64,000 nt of DNA from Serinus canaria (Eukaryota > Chordata > Aves > Passeriformes > Fringillidae). Position numbers and translations under genes: made by a program. This document shows, piece after piece, positions 1 to 10,575 of the stretch. The notes beneath the pieces are model-generated. The model worked only from the letters and a program-made list of their open reading frames with translations. It did no database searches and was not told the origin of the DNA. The stretch is from positions 24,438,765 through 24,502,764 of the forward strand of contig NC_066322.1 of assembly GCF_022539315.1 (NCBI RefSeq). The letters run 5' to 3'. Every line of letters starts with the position of its first letter. The first letter of the stretch is position 1.

Positions 1-262
1 GATGGACAGCTGCTTCCATGAAGAAATTTTCCTCAGTATTCAGTCTAAGTCTCCCCTGGCACAGTTTGAGGCTGTTCCCTCTCCTCCTGTCCCTGTCCCT
101 GGGAGCACAGCCCGACCCCCCCGGCTGTCCCCTCCTGTCAGGAGCTGTGCAGAGCCACAAGGTCCCCCTGAGCCTCCTTTTCTGCAGGCTGAGCCCTTTC
201 CCAGCTCCCTCAGCCCCTCCTCATCAGACCTGTGCCTTGAGCCTCCAGCAGCTTGTGCCTCA
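1..262 (-). mobile_element. CR1 LINE fragment, truncated by window edge
   Basis: Read on the minus strand, this matches the conserved part of CR1 upstream of its 3' end: a GCTGAGGGAGCTGGGAAAGG-like stretch, then GAAAAGGAGGCTCAGGGG, then a GGGACAGGAGGAGAGGGAAC-like stretch. The same subfamily phrase recurs in the opposite orientation at the right edge of the window. It has no intact reverse transcriptase frame. Short open frames here are shadows. Confidence 0.8.
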
Positions 263-3200
263 TGCTCCTAAAACTGTCTTTAGAGCTGGTTTTGCAGGTT
301 AATAAATGCTGAAAGCACCTACATAAAGTTTTGCTCATGCAATGAATTCACCCACCCTGAAGACATCTCATCTCAGTTCTCTTTCTTCTATTAAAAGCCA
401 ATAAAGAATTCCACCTTCTCCCCTCTGAGGATGGGGTGCATCCAGATGCTTCTCCAATCTTCAGGCTTCTGAAACTGTAGTTGCACTAGGTAAGAACTGC
501 TTGACCACTTTATTCCAAGGAAAAAAATCATTGGATTGGTGCAATGATCAGCTTTTCCCCAGGCTGCTTCAGGACAGTTACAACATCTTCATGTGGTATC
601 CTCATGGAGCTGAGTGGGATTTAAGGTGATGGCAGCAATCATTTGAGAAAGAAAACAAATCATAGCATAATGTATCAAGTCTTGGAGAAAGATTAAATCT
701 CAACACCAAACTCATCTTAGAGAAATTCAAACTTTGTAATAAAAAAAATTAAAGATTTGATTTAAATAAATTATTAAGATTTATATTCAATAACTGAACT
801 TGAAAGCAAGTCTGCAACCTCACTTTGAAACTGGACTTCATTTTGCAAATGGAAGTGGTGAAGAACAACTTTTATGTGTCTGATCTCGGTCATCTTTAAT
901 GTTCTACATTAACTGCAGATGGGTTAATGGAATAATTATTTTATTTATAATTAAAATCACTATTAGGGAGTGATAGTGAAAGACTACATAAATAACTTCA
1001 CCATGCAAAAAGAAAACAACTGAGGAGAAGTTCAATAATAGTGATGCAGTTTATAAACAGAACTAGGGGCTGTTTTTGCAGATTTGCCTACTTTGCCTGA
1101 AATAACACCCTCTGAGGAGTGGGGCACAGAGAGAATGAAAGACATTTTAAGCTTTCACTTTTTAATGGAAAGCGAGCTTGTCTCCAAATCACCAATGGCC
1201 GGAAAAAAAGGTTATACAAGTGAATGGGAGCCTAATTATATACCACAGGTAGTAAATGTAATGTTATGTTTCAATGATTTTATGGATAAGGAGCTCATTT
1301 GTGTGCTATTTCCAATAGGAGTTTTATGACTAACACTAATAAATAAAAGAAAATATGTTCTGATTTTTAACAAAATGCAGGTTCTTATCCCAGCAATTTA
1401 TCTCAGTCTTATATCCAGGGACAAGGCTATGGCCCAGCTTAAAAAGCAAGTTAAGTTCTACTACTTCTGCTCACCTCTGCATAAATACAGACTGTATTCT
1501 TTAATTTCTTACCACCACTATCATCCCTTCCCATAAAGTTAATTGGCAATAAACTTTCCACGATGATGGTAAGATTATTAAAAAAAAAAAAAAAAAAGGA
1601 GAAAAGAAAGGAAAAAAGCTCACAGCCTTTTTTTGCAGGAGTCACCTTTCCCTTGCAGGCAGCACACTGTGATTACCATATGACAGATCTCAGCATGACT
1701 CCTTCTTTTCTAATTTCCTTCCCAGGAAGAAGTGTCTGCCCTTTCCTTTACCTCCAAGTCAGCCTCTTATGCTGCATAAATCAATACAGCACCATTAGCT
1801 TTGACAGAGCTAAGCCAGTTCACCACAATTGATGATACAACCCCTTGTCTGCACACCCAATTAAATATTAATTAAAGATGAGCAAACAAACAAAATTTCT
1901 TGCCAGCAGAGGATTTGGAAACCTCTTCAGCATTGTATTATTGCCCCAGTCAGTCAGGACATTAAGGATGAAGGTCTGGAACTTACAAGCAGTGAACTGT
2001 GGTGGAGGAAGGAAGTGATCCAAAATCTCTATGCAACACAGTGCCTAAAGCTCCCCAAATATTCTCTTCCTCAGAGATGTAAGTCCAACCAGGGTGGATC
2101 AATATGCTGCCTTGCACTCAACCCTCACTTGTGCCCTGGTTCACACCAGTCCATGAGGATGTGGGCTTATCACATTTTATGGTGGTGATGTGCTCCCAAA
2201 CATCCAGTCCATCTCTGGAGAGACAGCCAGGACCAGGGGAATTTTACACTGCCTGGAGTTATTTCCACATTTAAAAACTGAAGGTGTAATTCTGTGGTGT
2301 TAAAAAACAGGGAGGGAAAGGTTCTGTAAACCAGAGTGGACCAGGACTGAGAGAGGATGAAGTTACTCCATAATTCAGCTCATCAAATTTTGGAACCAAA
2401 TAGCTCTCAAATCAACCATTTAAAATCAGAATCTCCTTAAAAGGGGCAAATCAAAGGATTATAAAAATCCTCTTTCCTAACTGCTTGCTAACTCCACAGA
2501 GTGACATCCACAGAGAGTATGTCAGCCCATAACTGCCGTAGGAGCTAATGAGCTTAATGTCCCAGCTAAAATCATCAGAGATATTTGCAACTCACCCCCA
2601 AAGTGGGCAATTTACAGCACAAAGTCTTGAACAGGTCCTGTCACAAACTTGGGTACAAGCATCACTAAATGCAGAGGTGAGGGATGGCTCCATTCTTTCA
2701 CTGATAAAGGGAACTTCCTTTTCTATACAAACTCAAGGTTAAAATTGGTGTTTACCTGTTAAAATAACCATTTGTAAACTTCTGTGGGACAGACTCAGAG
2801 ATCATTTACTTACCTGGCTGCAAAGATAGCAGGCGACAAAAGCTTGCAGCGATTTTGAATTTGAACCATTAATGTTAAAACAAGTGAAATGTGATTTGTT
2901 AGAAGATAAAAATATTTGCATTTTCAGATTTTAATTTCAGCTTACCTATTGTATTATCTCGATTTCCAAAAATGTATTCTGATTGGCATTGAGCTTGGTA
3001 AGAAAAAGGGCTTGCTTGGATCTAGGCTTTATATAAGCCTCAGGTCAACTTTCCCATCTGCACCCAAAAAAGTGCTGATAAAATTTTCTCCCTCAAATAG
3101 ATTTGCAGGCATAGCTCAGGACTGATGGCATCTTTGTTTGGGCAGTGAGATAAAGGAGGACACAGCTCTGGGCAATCTGAGGGCACAAATGGTGCTCCAT

Positions 3201-3519
3201 AGTCCATGTTAATGTTATGACTGCTAACATTTACCTTCTTTCCTACATTTAACATAGAATTCACACACAGGTGTGGAAAAACATTTTTCACAGGTTTTAG
3301 TCTATGATTTCCACAAGACAGTGAGCTTGGCTGCCTAAAATTCTAGGTAGTAAAGTGCTTATATTGCACTAGTGGGAAGTGGATTGTAGTTATTTTTTAG
3401 TTCTTAGAATGTCATTTAATTTCTTCAATAAAGCACCTGGGATCAACAAACCCTTTCCAGTGCAGAACTCAGAGACATTTGGCATATATTCTACGGGAAT
3501 TAAAGATTATTAATGGAAT
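263..3519. other. AT-rich intergenic stretch, no gene seen
   Basis: The stretch has many short homopolymers, including an A-run near 1580. No frame exceeds about 90 codons and none looks protein-like. I see no RNA gene, no recognisable repeat and no promoter-like cluster. Confidence 0.6.
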
Positions 3520-3915
3520 TTGGGTCATTCAGCTGGGAGAAGATGAAACTCCAGGAAGACCTCATCGTGGCCTTGCAGTACCTCTGGGAAGCTTATGGAA
3601 AAAGAGGGAAAGTGACTTTTGACGAGGGTAGATATTGAGCAGAAAAGAGGAAACAGTTTAACCTAAAAACAGGAGAAATTTCAAATAGATATTGGGAAGG
3701 AATTGTTCCCTGTGAGGGTGGTGAGGCCCTAGCACAGGGTGCCCAGAGAAGCTGTGGCTATCCCTGAATCCCTGGAAGAGTCCAAGGACAGGATGGATGG
3801 GGCTTGTAGGAACAAGGGGGAGTGGAATGTATCCCTGCCCATGGCAGGGGTGGGACTGGGTGGACTGTAAGGTTCTTCTCACCCCAAACCACTCTGGAAT
3901 TATGGGATTCCATGA
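3520..3915 (+). mobile_element. CR1 LINE 3' portion (copy A, left border of duplication)
   Basis: The stretch starts with an old CR1 phrase (CTCCAGGAAGACCTCAT), passes through ATTGGGAAGGAATTGTTCCC and GTGCCCAGAGAAGCTGTGGC, and ends in the CR1 3' region with CCCATGGCAGG and CACCCCAAACCACTCTGGA. The right flank from about 3890 is shared with the CR1 at 8911-9135, so the left border of the tandem duplication lies inside or at the end of this element. Confidence 0.85.
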
Positions 3916-4860
3916 CTCAGCTCCTTAGCACTGGATTGGTGCTGGAGGTGCTCAGCACCAACCTCAGTGGGCTGAGCTCAGGATGATTTTCCCTTTCCCC
4001 TTTGAACAGCCTGGCAAACAGGGAGCCTTTCAGCCCATCCCATTCCTCTCTGTGGCAGCACCAAGCCCTTCACAGCCTCGCACAGGGCTGGGCTGCCACC
4101 CCGTGTGCCCCAGCTGCTGCCAGGCCTGCTCAGGGAGCTCGGGCAGCTCTGCACACATCTCCTGGCAATTGCTCACTTGGGAGCAAGCAGGAACCTGAGA
4201 CTGCAAAGACAAAGCCAGCAACTGCTTTGCTAGGAACCCCAAGGACAGGCAGTGTCCAGGCTGTGGGATCCTGCAGTTTCAGCCGCTCCTGCCAAGCACG
4301 TGTCCTCCCAGGCTCGGTGTCCCAGTAGATTTCCAGTGAGGCAGCAAGAGCTGCATTTGCAAATGCATTTTAGTGCTGCAGCACCTCTGGGGGCTCCTGA
4401 CACAGCGAGTGGGATCCAGTCTGCTGCAGGAAAATCCCTCTGTGCCACACAGCGAGGCCCACAAAACAGCCTGGGAGCTGCCCCCCTGCAGAACAGGGAG
4501 TTCTGCAAAGCCTCCTTGGCATGGCTGAGAGCATGCCTTCCTGCAGAGATCCTCCAGATTGATCCCTGCTCCAGGGCAGCTCTCTGGGAGGAGAACTGCA
4601 CACAAATAGAGGGGCTTTAGCATCAAACAACGGCCTTGTGCTACGAGTCACAAGGACTTGGTGTCCCCACATCTCCCCTGCCCAGGCAGCGCCTTTCTCC
4701 TCTGCCCCACCCAGCTCACACTGCACCCACAGCAACCAAAACTTCAGCCTTGAGGATTTCCCCGGAAGCCAATGACCAGAGTGCAATAAAAACAACAGGC
4801 ACTCCTGATTTATCGATTGCATCAGATTATTTCAATACAAGCCTTTTATCTAACCAAATC
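3916..4860. other. Non-coding 3' flank of the duplicated gene, unit 1
   Basis: Open frames exist on both strands (up to 150 codons) but they overlap each other and lack protein-like composition. A perfect 14-bp palindrome, GCATTTGCAAATGC, lies at 4353-4366; it resembles a POU/octamer-type core but may be chance. From 4142 on, the stretch is identical to unit 2. I see no canonical AATAAA on the minus strand between the gene's stop codon and here, so the transcript end is not placed. Confidence 0.5.
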
Positions 4861-4865
4861 TAACT

Positions 4866-5071
4866 CAGTATCCTAACTTTAACCTACAGAATTCAATCAA
4901 GCCTTAACCTACAGAACTGAACCTAATGTTAATCTACAGAATTCAATCTAACTTTACCTACAGAATTCAACCTAACTTTACCTACAGAATTCAACGTAAC
5001 TTCAATCTACAGAATTCAACCTAAGTTTAACTGTCAGAATTGAACCTAACTTCAACCTACAGAATTTAACT
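4866..5071. repeat. 24-25 bp minisatellite, about 8 copies
   Basis: The degenerate unit is built around CTACAGAATTCAACCTAACTT. The core CAGAATT recurs about every 24 bp, at roughly 4888, 4937, 4963, 4986, 5010, 5035 and 5059, with one variant CAGAACT near 4913. It lies about 290 bp beyond the stop codon of the minus-strand gene, in what would be its 3' UTR or downstream flank. The array is identical in sequence and length in unit 2. Confidence 0.85.
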
Positions 5072-5357
5072 CTATTAGTTCTTCCAGCTCTGCTCGTCAA
5101 ATTCCTGAGGCAGCAGGCACACTGACACCTCAGTCCTGAGCCTCCTGGCCCTCCAGCAGGTCGACACTGCCACTGAGCTTGGTGTCTCCTGCAGAATGAC
5201 TGAGGGTGTCCTCAGTTGTCTTGTCCAGGTTCTTCATGAAGATGTCCAGGCCACGGTCAGGGCTATTCGGGACAGAACCCGGACCACTTGCTCGGTTCTT
5301 GCTCGGCCTCCGTGGGTCTTATATCATTGGCAGTGTGGAGCCATGGTGGGATGGCCT

Positions 5358-7914
5358 CTAAGAGTGGAGGCATGGAATGAGGCGTTTGAGGCTCCTGACC
5401 ACCCTGAGCAGAGCCCTGAGTGCACTCCTGGAGCGGGACGGCCATCGCACGGGGACAGCTTCAGCTGAGTGCGGGCCCTGCACACGCCCAAATGCGCACC
5501 TGTCCCACTTGAGCAACTCTTCCTCCCGCCAAGTGCTCCTCATGGCAGCCTCCAGTTCCCTGAAATCCCTCCCTGCATCTTCCACTTGGGACAGGCTTTG
5601 TTCTTCTGCCTGCGTGCCTGTGCCCCTGTGCAAGAGCAGGGCTTTTGTGTGATATGGGCAGATCAGGGCTTCCTGGGGCTGATCCACACCATCCTGTATG
5701 GCTGTGCAGACTTTAGTGCCCCAGCTCCTCTCTGCCTGTGACTCACACAGCATGGATGACCCTGAGGCTCTCACATTCTTGCTGCTGTGGTTCAGGTCTT
5801 GGTCTTCTTCCTCGGACTCCCATGAGAGGCACCATGACACGGTCTCCACCTCCCTGCCCTGGCTTAGGTCTCGGTCTTCTGCCCAAGCCTCGTGTGGCGG
5901 GGACATTAGGCCAACCTCCTCCCTTGTCATCCTGCCTGGCTCTGTGTCTTCAGGCAGTGGCTGACTTTGGAGGGACCCTGAGGTGCTCTCTTCCCCAGCC
6001 ATGCTGCCTGCCTCTGTGTCTTCTGGCAGTAGCTCATTTTCAAGGGACCATGAGGTGCTCCCCTCAGCGCTGCTGCTCAGGTCTGTGTCTTCTGCCCATT
6101 CTCTGGATGGGCAGGAGCTGAGCTCCTCGCAGCAGGACCCCTCCTCTCCCCATAGCTCCTCCAGGAGTGCCATGGCTGCCGGCCCTGCCCACTGCCCGAG
6201 CTCTTCAGGCAGGCTGGGCAGTGGGCAGGGGGGGCGGAAGGGGCTGTGTGGGGTACCTGCCTGGCTCTCTGCCGCTGCCACCTGCGCACCAGAGGCAGCA
6301 GAAGCTGCTGTCTTTGCCACCCCCTGTACCAGGCCAGGGGCACTCACATGCTGCTCCTCATCCTCTGGAGCTCTGGGCAGGGCAGCAACTGCTGGCTGGG
6401 TGTCTGTGGGAGCTGCTGGGGCAGGAGATGTGCTGGGCAGGTCAGAGTCTGCCTCTTCTGCCTCCAGCGAGCCTGGCTCCTGCATGAGGGTTGGGTACCG
6501 GGGGTTGACCCAGACAGTGTTGATGGTGACGTCCCTTTTTTTGTTCTGCCACTGCTCTTGGGCCTTACTGTCATCCCCACGGGACACTGATGGATCTATG
6601 TCCTGGAGGACCAGCTTTAGGAGTTGTCCTGGCTGGGTTTCCATGTGAGCTGCTGGGGCAGAAGACTGGCCAGGCAGGTCAGAGTCTGACTCGTCTGCGT
6701 CCAGCGAGCCGGGCTCCACCATGAGTGCTGGGCAGAGAGGGTTGACCCAGATGGTGTGGATGATGATGTCCTTGTTCTTCTTCTGCCACAACTCTTGGGC
6801 CTTCCGGGTTTCCCCATGGGGCACAGATGGATGTGTGTCTTGGAGGAAGAGCTTTTGGAGTTGTCCTGGGCCGCTGTCAGACTCCGGTTTGTTTGGCTCA
6901 TTAGAAGCAGACTGTGCCAGGCTCTCTTCCCCGCTAATGCTGGCTTGGCAAACGGTGGACCAGTGCTGCTCCTTGCTGCCCAGCTCTTCAAGGAGTGCCA
7001 TGAGTGCTGACCTTGCTCCACACAGCTCCAGCTCTTCCAGCTGGTCGAGCGAGGGGCTGGGAGTGCGGCAGCGCTCTAAGGGGTATGGGCCTGCCGGCTT
7101 TGTCCCCCTGGGATTGAATCTGCGGGGTTCATCTGGGCCCTGCTCTGGGCACGGGTGAAGCTCCCAGTGCTCTTCCCGTGCTGGGTGTCTTGTGGGCCTG
7201 GGGAGCTTCTCTTCCTCACTGCCCTGACTTTGCTGGCTGCTGTTTTGCTCGGGCAGTCTCTGGAGTAGGCAGTGCTCCTCCAGCTTGGGGAAGGGCTGCT
7301 CGTCAATGTCTGCTGCTGGCAGGACAGCCCCCAGCTCTGCCCCTGGCCCCTGGGCACCGACAGCTTCCAGCTGGCCGGGCGAGGGGCCGGGGGCACAGCA
7401 GGGGCAGTGCGGGGCAGCTGCCCGGCACTGTGCCCCCGCTGCGGGGGCTGCTGCTGCCGTCGCTGAGCCCGTGGCCCGGTGCAGGGGCCGCTGTGTCCCC
7501 GGCTGCCGGATGACAGCCGCCACCCTGCTGAGGATGGCCCGGCAGCCGCCGCGCAGCGAGCGCAGCAGAGCCCGGCCGCGGGCCCTGGGGCTGTGCGGGG
7601 CCGCTGGCCGCCCCTCTGCTGCTGCCGCCTGCGCGCCAGGGCCGGCACGGGAGTCCCGGTGCTCCTCGGCCTCCGGAGCTGCTGCCCCTGGCTCAGAGCT
7701 CTGCACCTGCACGCGGGAGGAGAAGGCTGAGGACGAGGCGGCCGCGTGGGACCCGCGGCGCTGCCCTGGCACGGCGGCTCCCTCCGTGCCCTCAGGCCCA
7801 GCCTGGCCCCGGGGCAGCTGCGTGCTGCCCATCGCTCACCTTCGGCCTCCTCAGAGAGCGCAGCCACCTCTGCTTGGGCTGGACGCCCGTGGGTTCCTTC
7901 TCGGTTGAAGGCAT
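5358..7914 (-). CDS. Unrecognised two-exon protein gene, copy 1 (intact)
   Basis: I do not recognise this protein. The proposed model has exon 1 at 7914-7840, starting MPSTEKEP and ending LRSLRRPK just before an AAG|GTGAGC donor. A 133-bp intron (7839-7707) ends in pyrimidine-rich sequence and GTGCAG. Exon 2 runs 7706-5358 to a TAG stop. Both junctions are phase 0, giving 807 residues. Without splicing, an ATG at 7832 gives 824. Visible features, in spliced numbering: a basic, possibly amphipathic segment at about 68-93 (ALLRSLRGGCRAILSRV); an Ala/Cys/Pro-rich stretch after it; two tandem 79-residue repeats (about 304-382 and 383-461) sharing KAQE-WQ, WVNP and EPGSL; a Glu/Ser-rich acidic middle with a shorter repeat near 570-620 (LPEDTE); and a basic C-terminus (ALRALLRVVRSLKRLI). 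There is no signal peptide, clear membrane span or catalytic motif. About 60% identity between the 79-residue repeats, with conservative changes and no frame change, supports real coding. GC content is much higher than in the surrounding DNA. Confidence 0.7.
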
Positions 7915-8008
7915 CTCCGCCTCGCCTTGGCGCTGGCAGAATCCCGGGAGCTGCTGTCTCCTGACGGAGCTGCTCTCCTGGGAGTGCCAGCCCCGGGCTC
8001 TTTGCACC

Positions 8009-8016
8009 CTTTTTAA
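8009..8016 (-). promoter_or_regulatory. TATA-like box of gene copy 1
   Basis: On the minus strand this reads TTAAAAAG, just downstream of a GC-rich stretch (GGGGCGCGGCC-like on the opposite strand). A start site about 30 bp downstream, near 7980, would leave a 5' UTR of about 65 nt before the ATG at 7914, which has G at -3. The same box is present in unit 2. The promoter role is inferred from spacing only. Confidence 0.45.
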
Positions 8017-8910
8017 CCCTCCAGGCCGGGGCGCGGCCCCAGGTGTCACAATGGACTCTGGGCACACGCTGCCCCGTGTCACAAAAGGCCCTGGAAGGCG
8101 CTGCTGCCCCCAAGCCACTGCCCAGCACCCCGAGGACAGCGGGGGGCTCCGAAGCTGCTGCAAAGCGCCTGGAACCAGCTGGGCCCGGCTGGGACAGGAG
8201 TGTGTGCAGAGGGCGGGGACAGAGCTGTCCCACCGCTGCTCGCACTGACACATCCCTGACTGCTAAGGAAAGCAGTGCTTAGGCCACAGCTTTAAAAAAG
8301 GGTGTTTCCACATCATGTACAGCTGTTACATGGTTGTTGGGGGTTAGGTTTCTTTCCTTTCCTTCCTTTTTACTTACAAAATTTTTTCTCATGAAGGAAT
8401 AAGAAACACTAAGAGCTAGATACTTCAGAAAAACAAAGTGGTGGCCAAGCCGAGGGCAGGAGGGCATCTGGTTGCGCTTCTCTCATCCCGAGTTTCTCTC
8501 GGAGTGGCAGAGATACCACTCTGAGTATATGAGTGTAATTTGGGCTGGTACAAGATGGGTCTGGGCCAGCCACTGGCTCCCTCTGTCTCTCTCTCACTTT
8601 TGGAGGAGCACGGTCAGAGCTGCTGCTCAGGGAAGGGAATTGGCTGCTGCCGCCAGGGCCCAGCCCAGAGCTGCTGCTTGTGCCATGGGCTGAGCCTCTG
8701 CTTGTGAGAGCAGGCACTGCACTGGGCCCTCATTCACACCCTCCTCACTAACACTCTCATGGTTCAGGAGGCCAAGGAAAAACTCCATAGATGAGCTTCT
8801 GGGATATAATTTCAAAATGACTGTTCGGTTTCCATAGCTCCAGTTGAAACGGGGAAATTACAAGAGGAAAGAATGGTGACCATTCCAGTGGAGGAGTGCT
8901 TAGTTGGGCT
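8017..8910. other. Upstream flank of gene copy 1
   Basis: The part near the promoter is GC-rich and open in several frames on the minus strand up to 8253, but no protein-like sequence is seen. From about 8280 it becomes ordinary mixed sequence. The part from 8041 diverges more from unit 2 than the gene body does. No other gene is seen. Confidence 0.5.
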
Positions 8911-9135
8911 ATTGGGAAGGAATTGTTCCCTGTGAGGGTGGTGAGGACCTGGCACAGGGTGCCCAGAGAAGCTGTGGCTGCCCCTGGATCTCTTCCAGTT
9001 TCCAAGGACAGGCTGGATGGGGCTTGGAGGAATCAGAGAGAGTGGAACATATCCCTGCCCATGGCAGGTGTGGCACTAGATAGGATGGAAGGTTCTTTCC
9101 ACCCCAAACCACTCTGGAATTATGGGATTCCATGA
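8911..9135 (+). mobile_element. CR1 3' end at the junction of the two units (copy B)
   Basis: It starts ATTGGGAAGGAATTGTTCCC and ends CCAAACCACTCTGGAATTATG. Its left flank equals the left flank of copy C (14128-14345). Its right flank and last 40 bp equal those of copy A (3520-3915), as expected for a recombinant element between two tandem units. The central 150 bp or so, however, matches neither A nor C closely, so the history is not a single clean crossover. Confidence 0.85.
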
Positions 9136-10083
9136 CTCAGCTCCTTAGCACTGGATTGGTGCTGGAGGTGCTCAGCACCAACCTCAGTGGGCTGAGCTCA
9201 GGATGATTTTCCCTTTCCCCTTTGAACAGCCTGGCAAACAGGGAGCCTTTCAGCCCACCCCATTCCCCTCTGTGGCAGCACCAAGCCATTCACAGCCTCG
9301 CAGGGCTGGGCTGCCACCCTGTGTGCCCCAGCTGCTGCCAGGCCTGCTCAGGGAGCTCAGGCAGCTCTGCACACATCTCCTGGCAATTGCTCACTTGGGA
9401 GCAAGCAGGAACCTGAGACTGCAAAGACAAAGCCAGCAACTGCTTTGCTAGGAACCCCAAGGACAGGCAGTGTCCAGGCTGTGGGATCCTGCAGTTTCAG
9501 CCGCTCCTGCCAAGCACGTGTCCTCCCAGGCTCGGTGTCCCAGTAGATTTCCAGTGAGGCAGCAAGAGCTGCATTTGCAAATGCATTTTAGTGCTGCAGC
9601 ACCTCTGGGGGCTCCTGACACAGCGAGTGGGATCCAGTCTGCTGCAGGAAAATCCCTCTGTGCCACACAGCGAGGCCCACAAAACAGCCTGGGAGCTGCC
9701 CCCCTGCAGAACAGGGAGTTCTGCAAAGCCTCCTTGGCATGGCTGAGAGCATGCCTTCCTGCAGAGATCCTCCAGATTGATCCCTGCTCCAGGGCAGCTC
9801 TCTGGGAGGAGAACTGCACACAAATAGAGGGGCTTTAGCATCAAACAACGGCCTTGTGCTACGAGTCACAAGGACTTGGTGTCCCCACATCTCCCCTGCC
9901 CAGGCAGCGCCTTTCTCCTCTGCCCCACCCAGCTCACACTGCACCCACAGCAACCAAAACTTCAGCCTTGAGGATTTCCCCGGAAGCCAATGACCAGAGT
10001 GCAATAAAAACAACAGGCACTCCTGATTTATCGATTGCATCAGATTATTTCAATACAAGCCTTTTATCTAACCAAATCTAACT
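9136..10083. other. Non-coding 3' flank of gene copy 2
   Basis: Counterpart of 3916-4860. It differs by about six changes in the first part (around 9257-9361) and then not at all. The 14-bp palindrome GCATTTGCAAATGC recurs at 9571-9584. No gene is seen. Confidence 0.5.
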
Positions 10084-10289
10084 CAGTATCCTAACTTTAA
10101 CCTACAGAATTCAATCAAGCCTTAACCTACAGAACTGAACCTAATGTTAATCTACAGAATTCAATCTAACTTTACCTACAGAATTCAACCTAACTTTACC
10201 TACAGAATTCAACGTAACTTCAATCTACAGAATTCAACCTAAGTTTAACTGTCAGAATTGAACCTAACTTCAACCTACAGAATTTAACT
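10084..10289. repeat. 24-25 bp minisatellite, second copy
   Basis: Counterpart of 4866-5071. It has the same number of units and, by eye, the same sequence. Minisatellites usually change length quickly, so this identity suggests recent duplication or conversion. Confidence 0.85.
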
Positions 10290-10575
10290 CTATTAGTTCT
10301 TCCAGCTCTGCTCGTCAAATTCCTGAGGCAGCAGGCACACTGACACCTCAGTCCTGAGCCTCCTGGCCCTCCAGCAGGTCGACACTGCCACTGAGCTTGG
10401 TGTCTCCTGCAGAATGACTGAGGGTGTCCTCAGTTGTCTTGTCCAGGTTCTTCATGAAGATGTCCAGGCCACGGTCAGGGCTATTCGGGACAGAACCCGG
10501 ACCACTTGCTCGGTTCTTGCTCGGCCTCCGTGGGTCTTATATCATTGGCAGTGTGGAGCCATGGTGGGATGGCCT

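Larger units (their letters stand above)
3900..8945. repeat. Tandem segmental duplication, unit 1
   Basis: This block recurs downstream at an offset of 5217-5220 bp (unit 2, 9120-14162). The offset changes at three small indels: a 2-bp CA difference near 4081, one T at 6536-6542 and one G near 7947. By eye, about 4142-7945 differs from unit 2 at only two substitutions (near 5781-5786) and one indel. 4037-4141 carries about six differences, and 8041-8480 about eleven. Both borders fall in CR1 elements. The unit holds one complete copy of a minus-strand gene, its promoter and a 24-bp minisatellite. Confidence 0.92.

Noticed and set aside
4230..4822. Overlapping frames of 115-150 codons in the 3' flank of the gene
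   Set aside because: They are open on both strands at once with no protein-like features. Their identity in unit 2 reflects the duplication and not selection.
5983..7908. Plus-strand frames of up to 246 codons opposite the duplicated gene in both units
   Set aside because: They are antisense shadows in GC-rich, repeat-bearing coding sequence, with low-complexity Ser/Cys/Pro composition.
7076..8253. Minus-strand frames of 391 and 153 codons across the promoter and start of the duplicated gene
   Set aside because: They overlap the main frame out of register, are GC-driven and run through the TATA-like box. Only the 25 codons of proposed exon 1 are kept.
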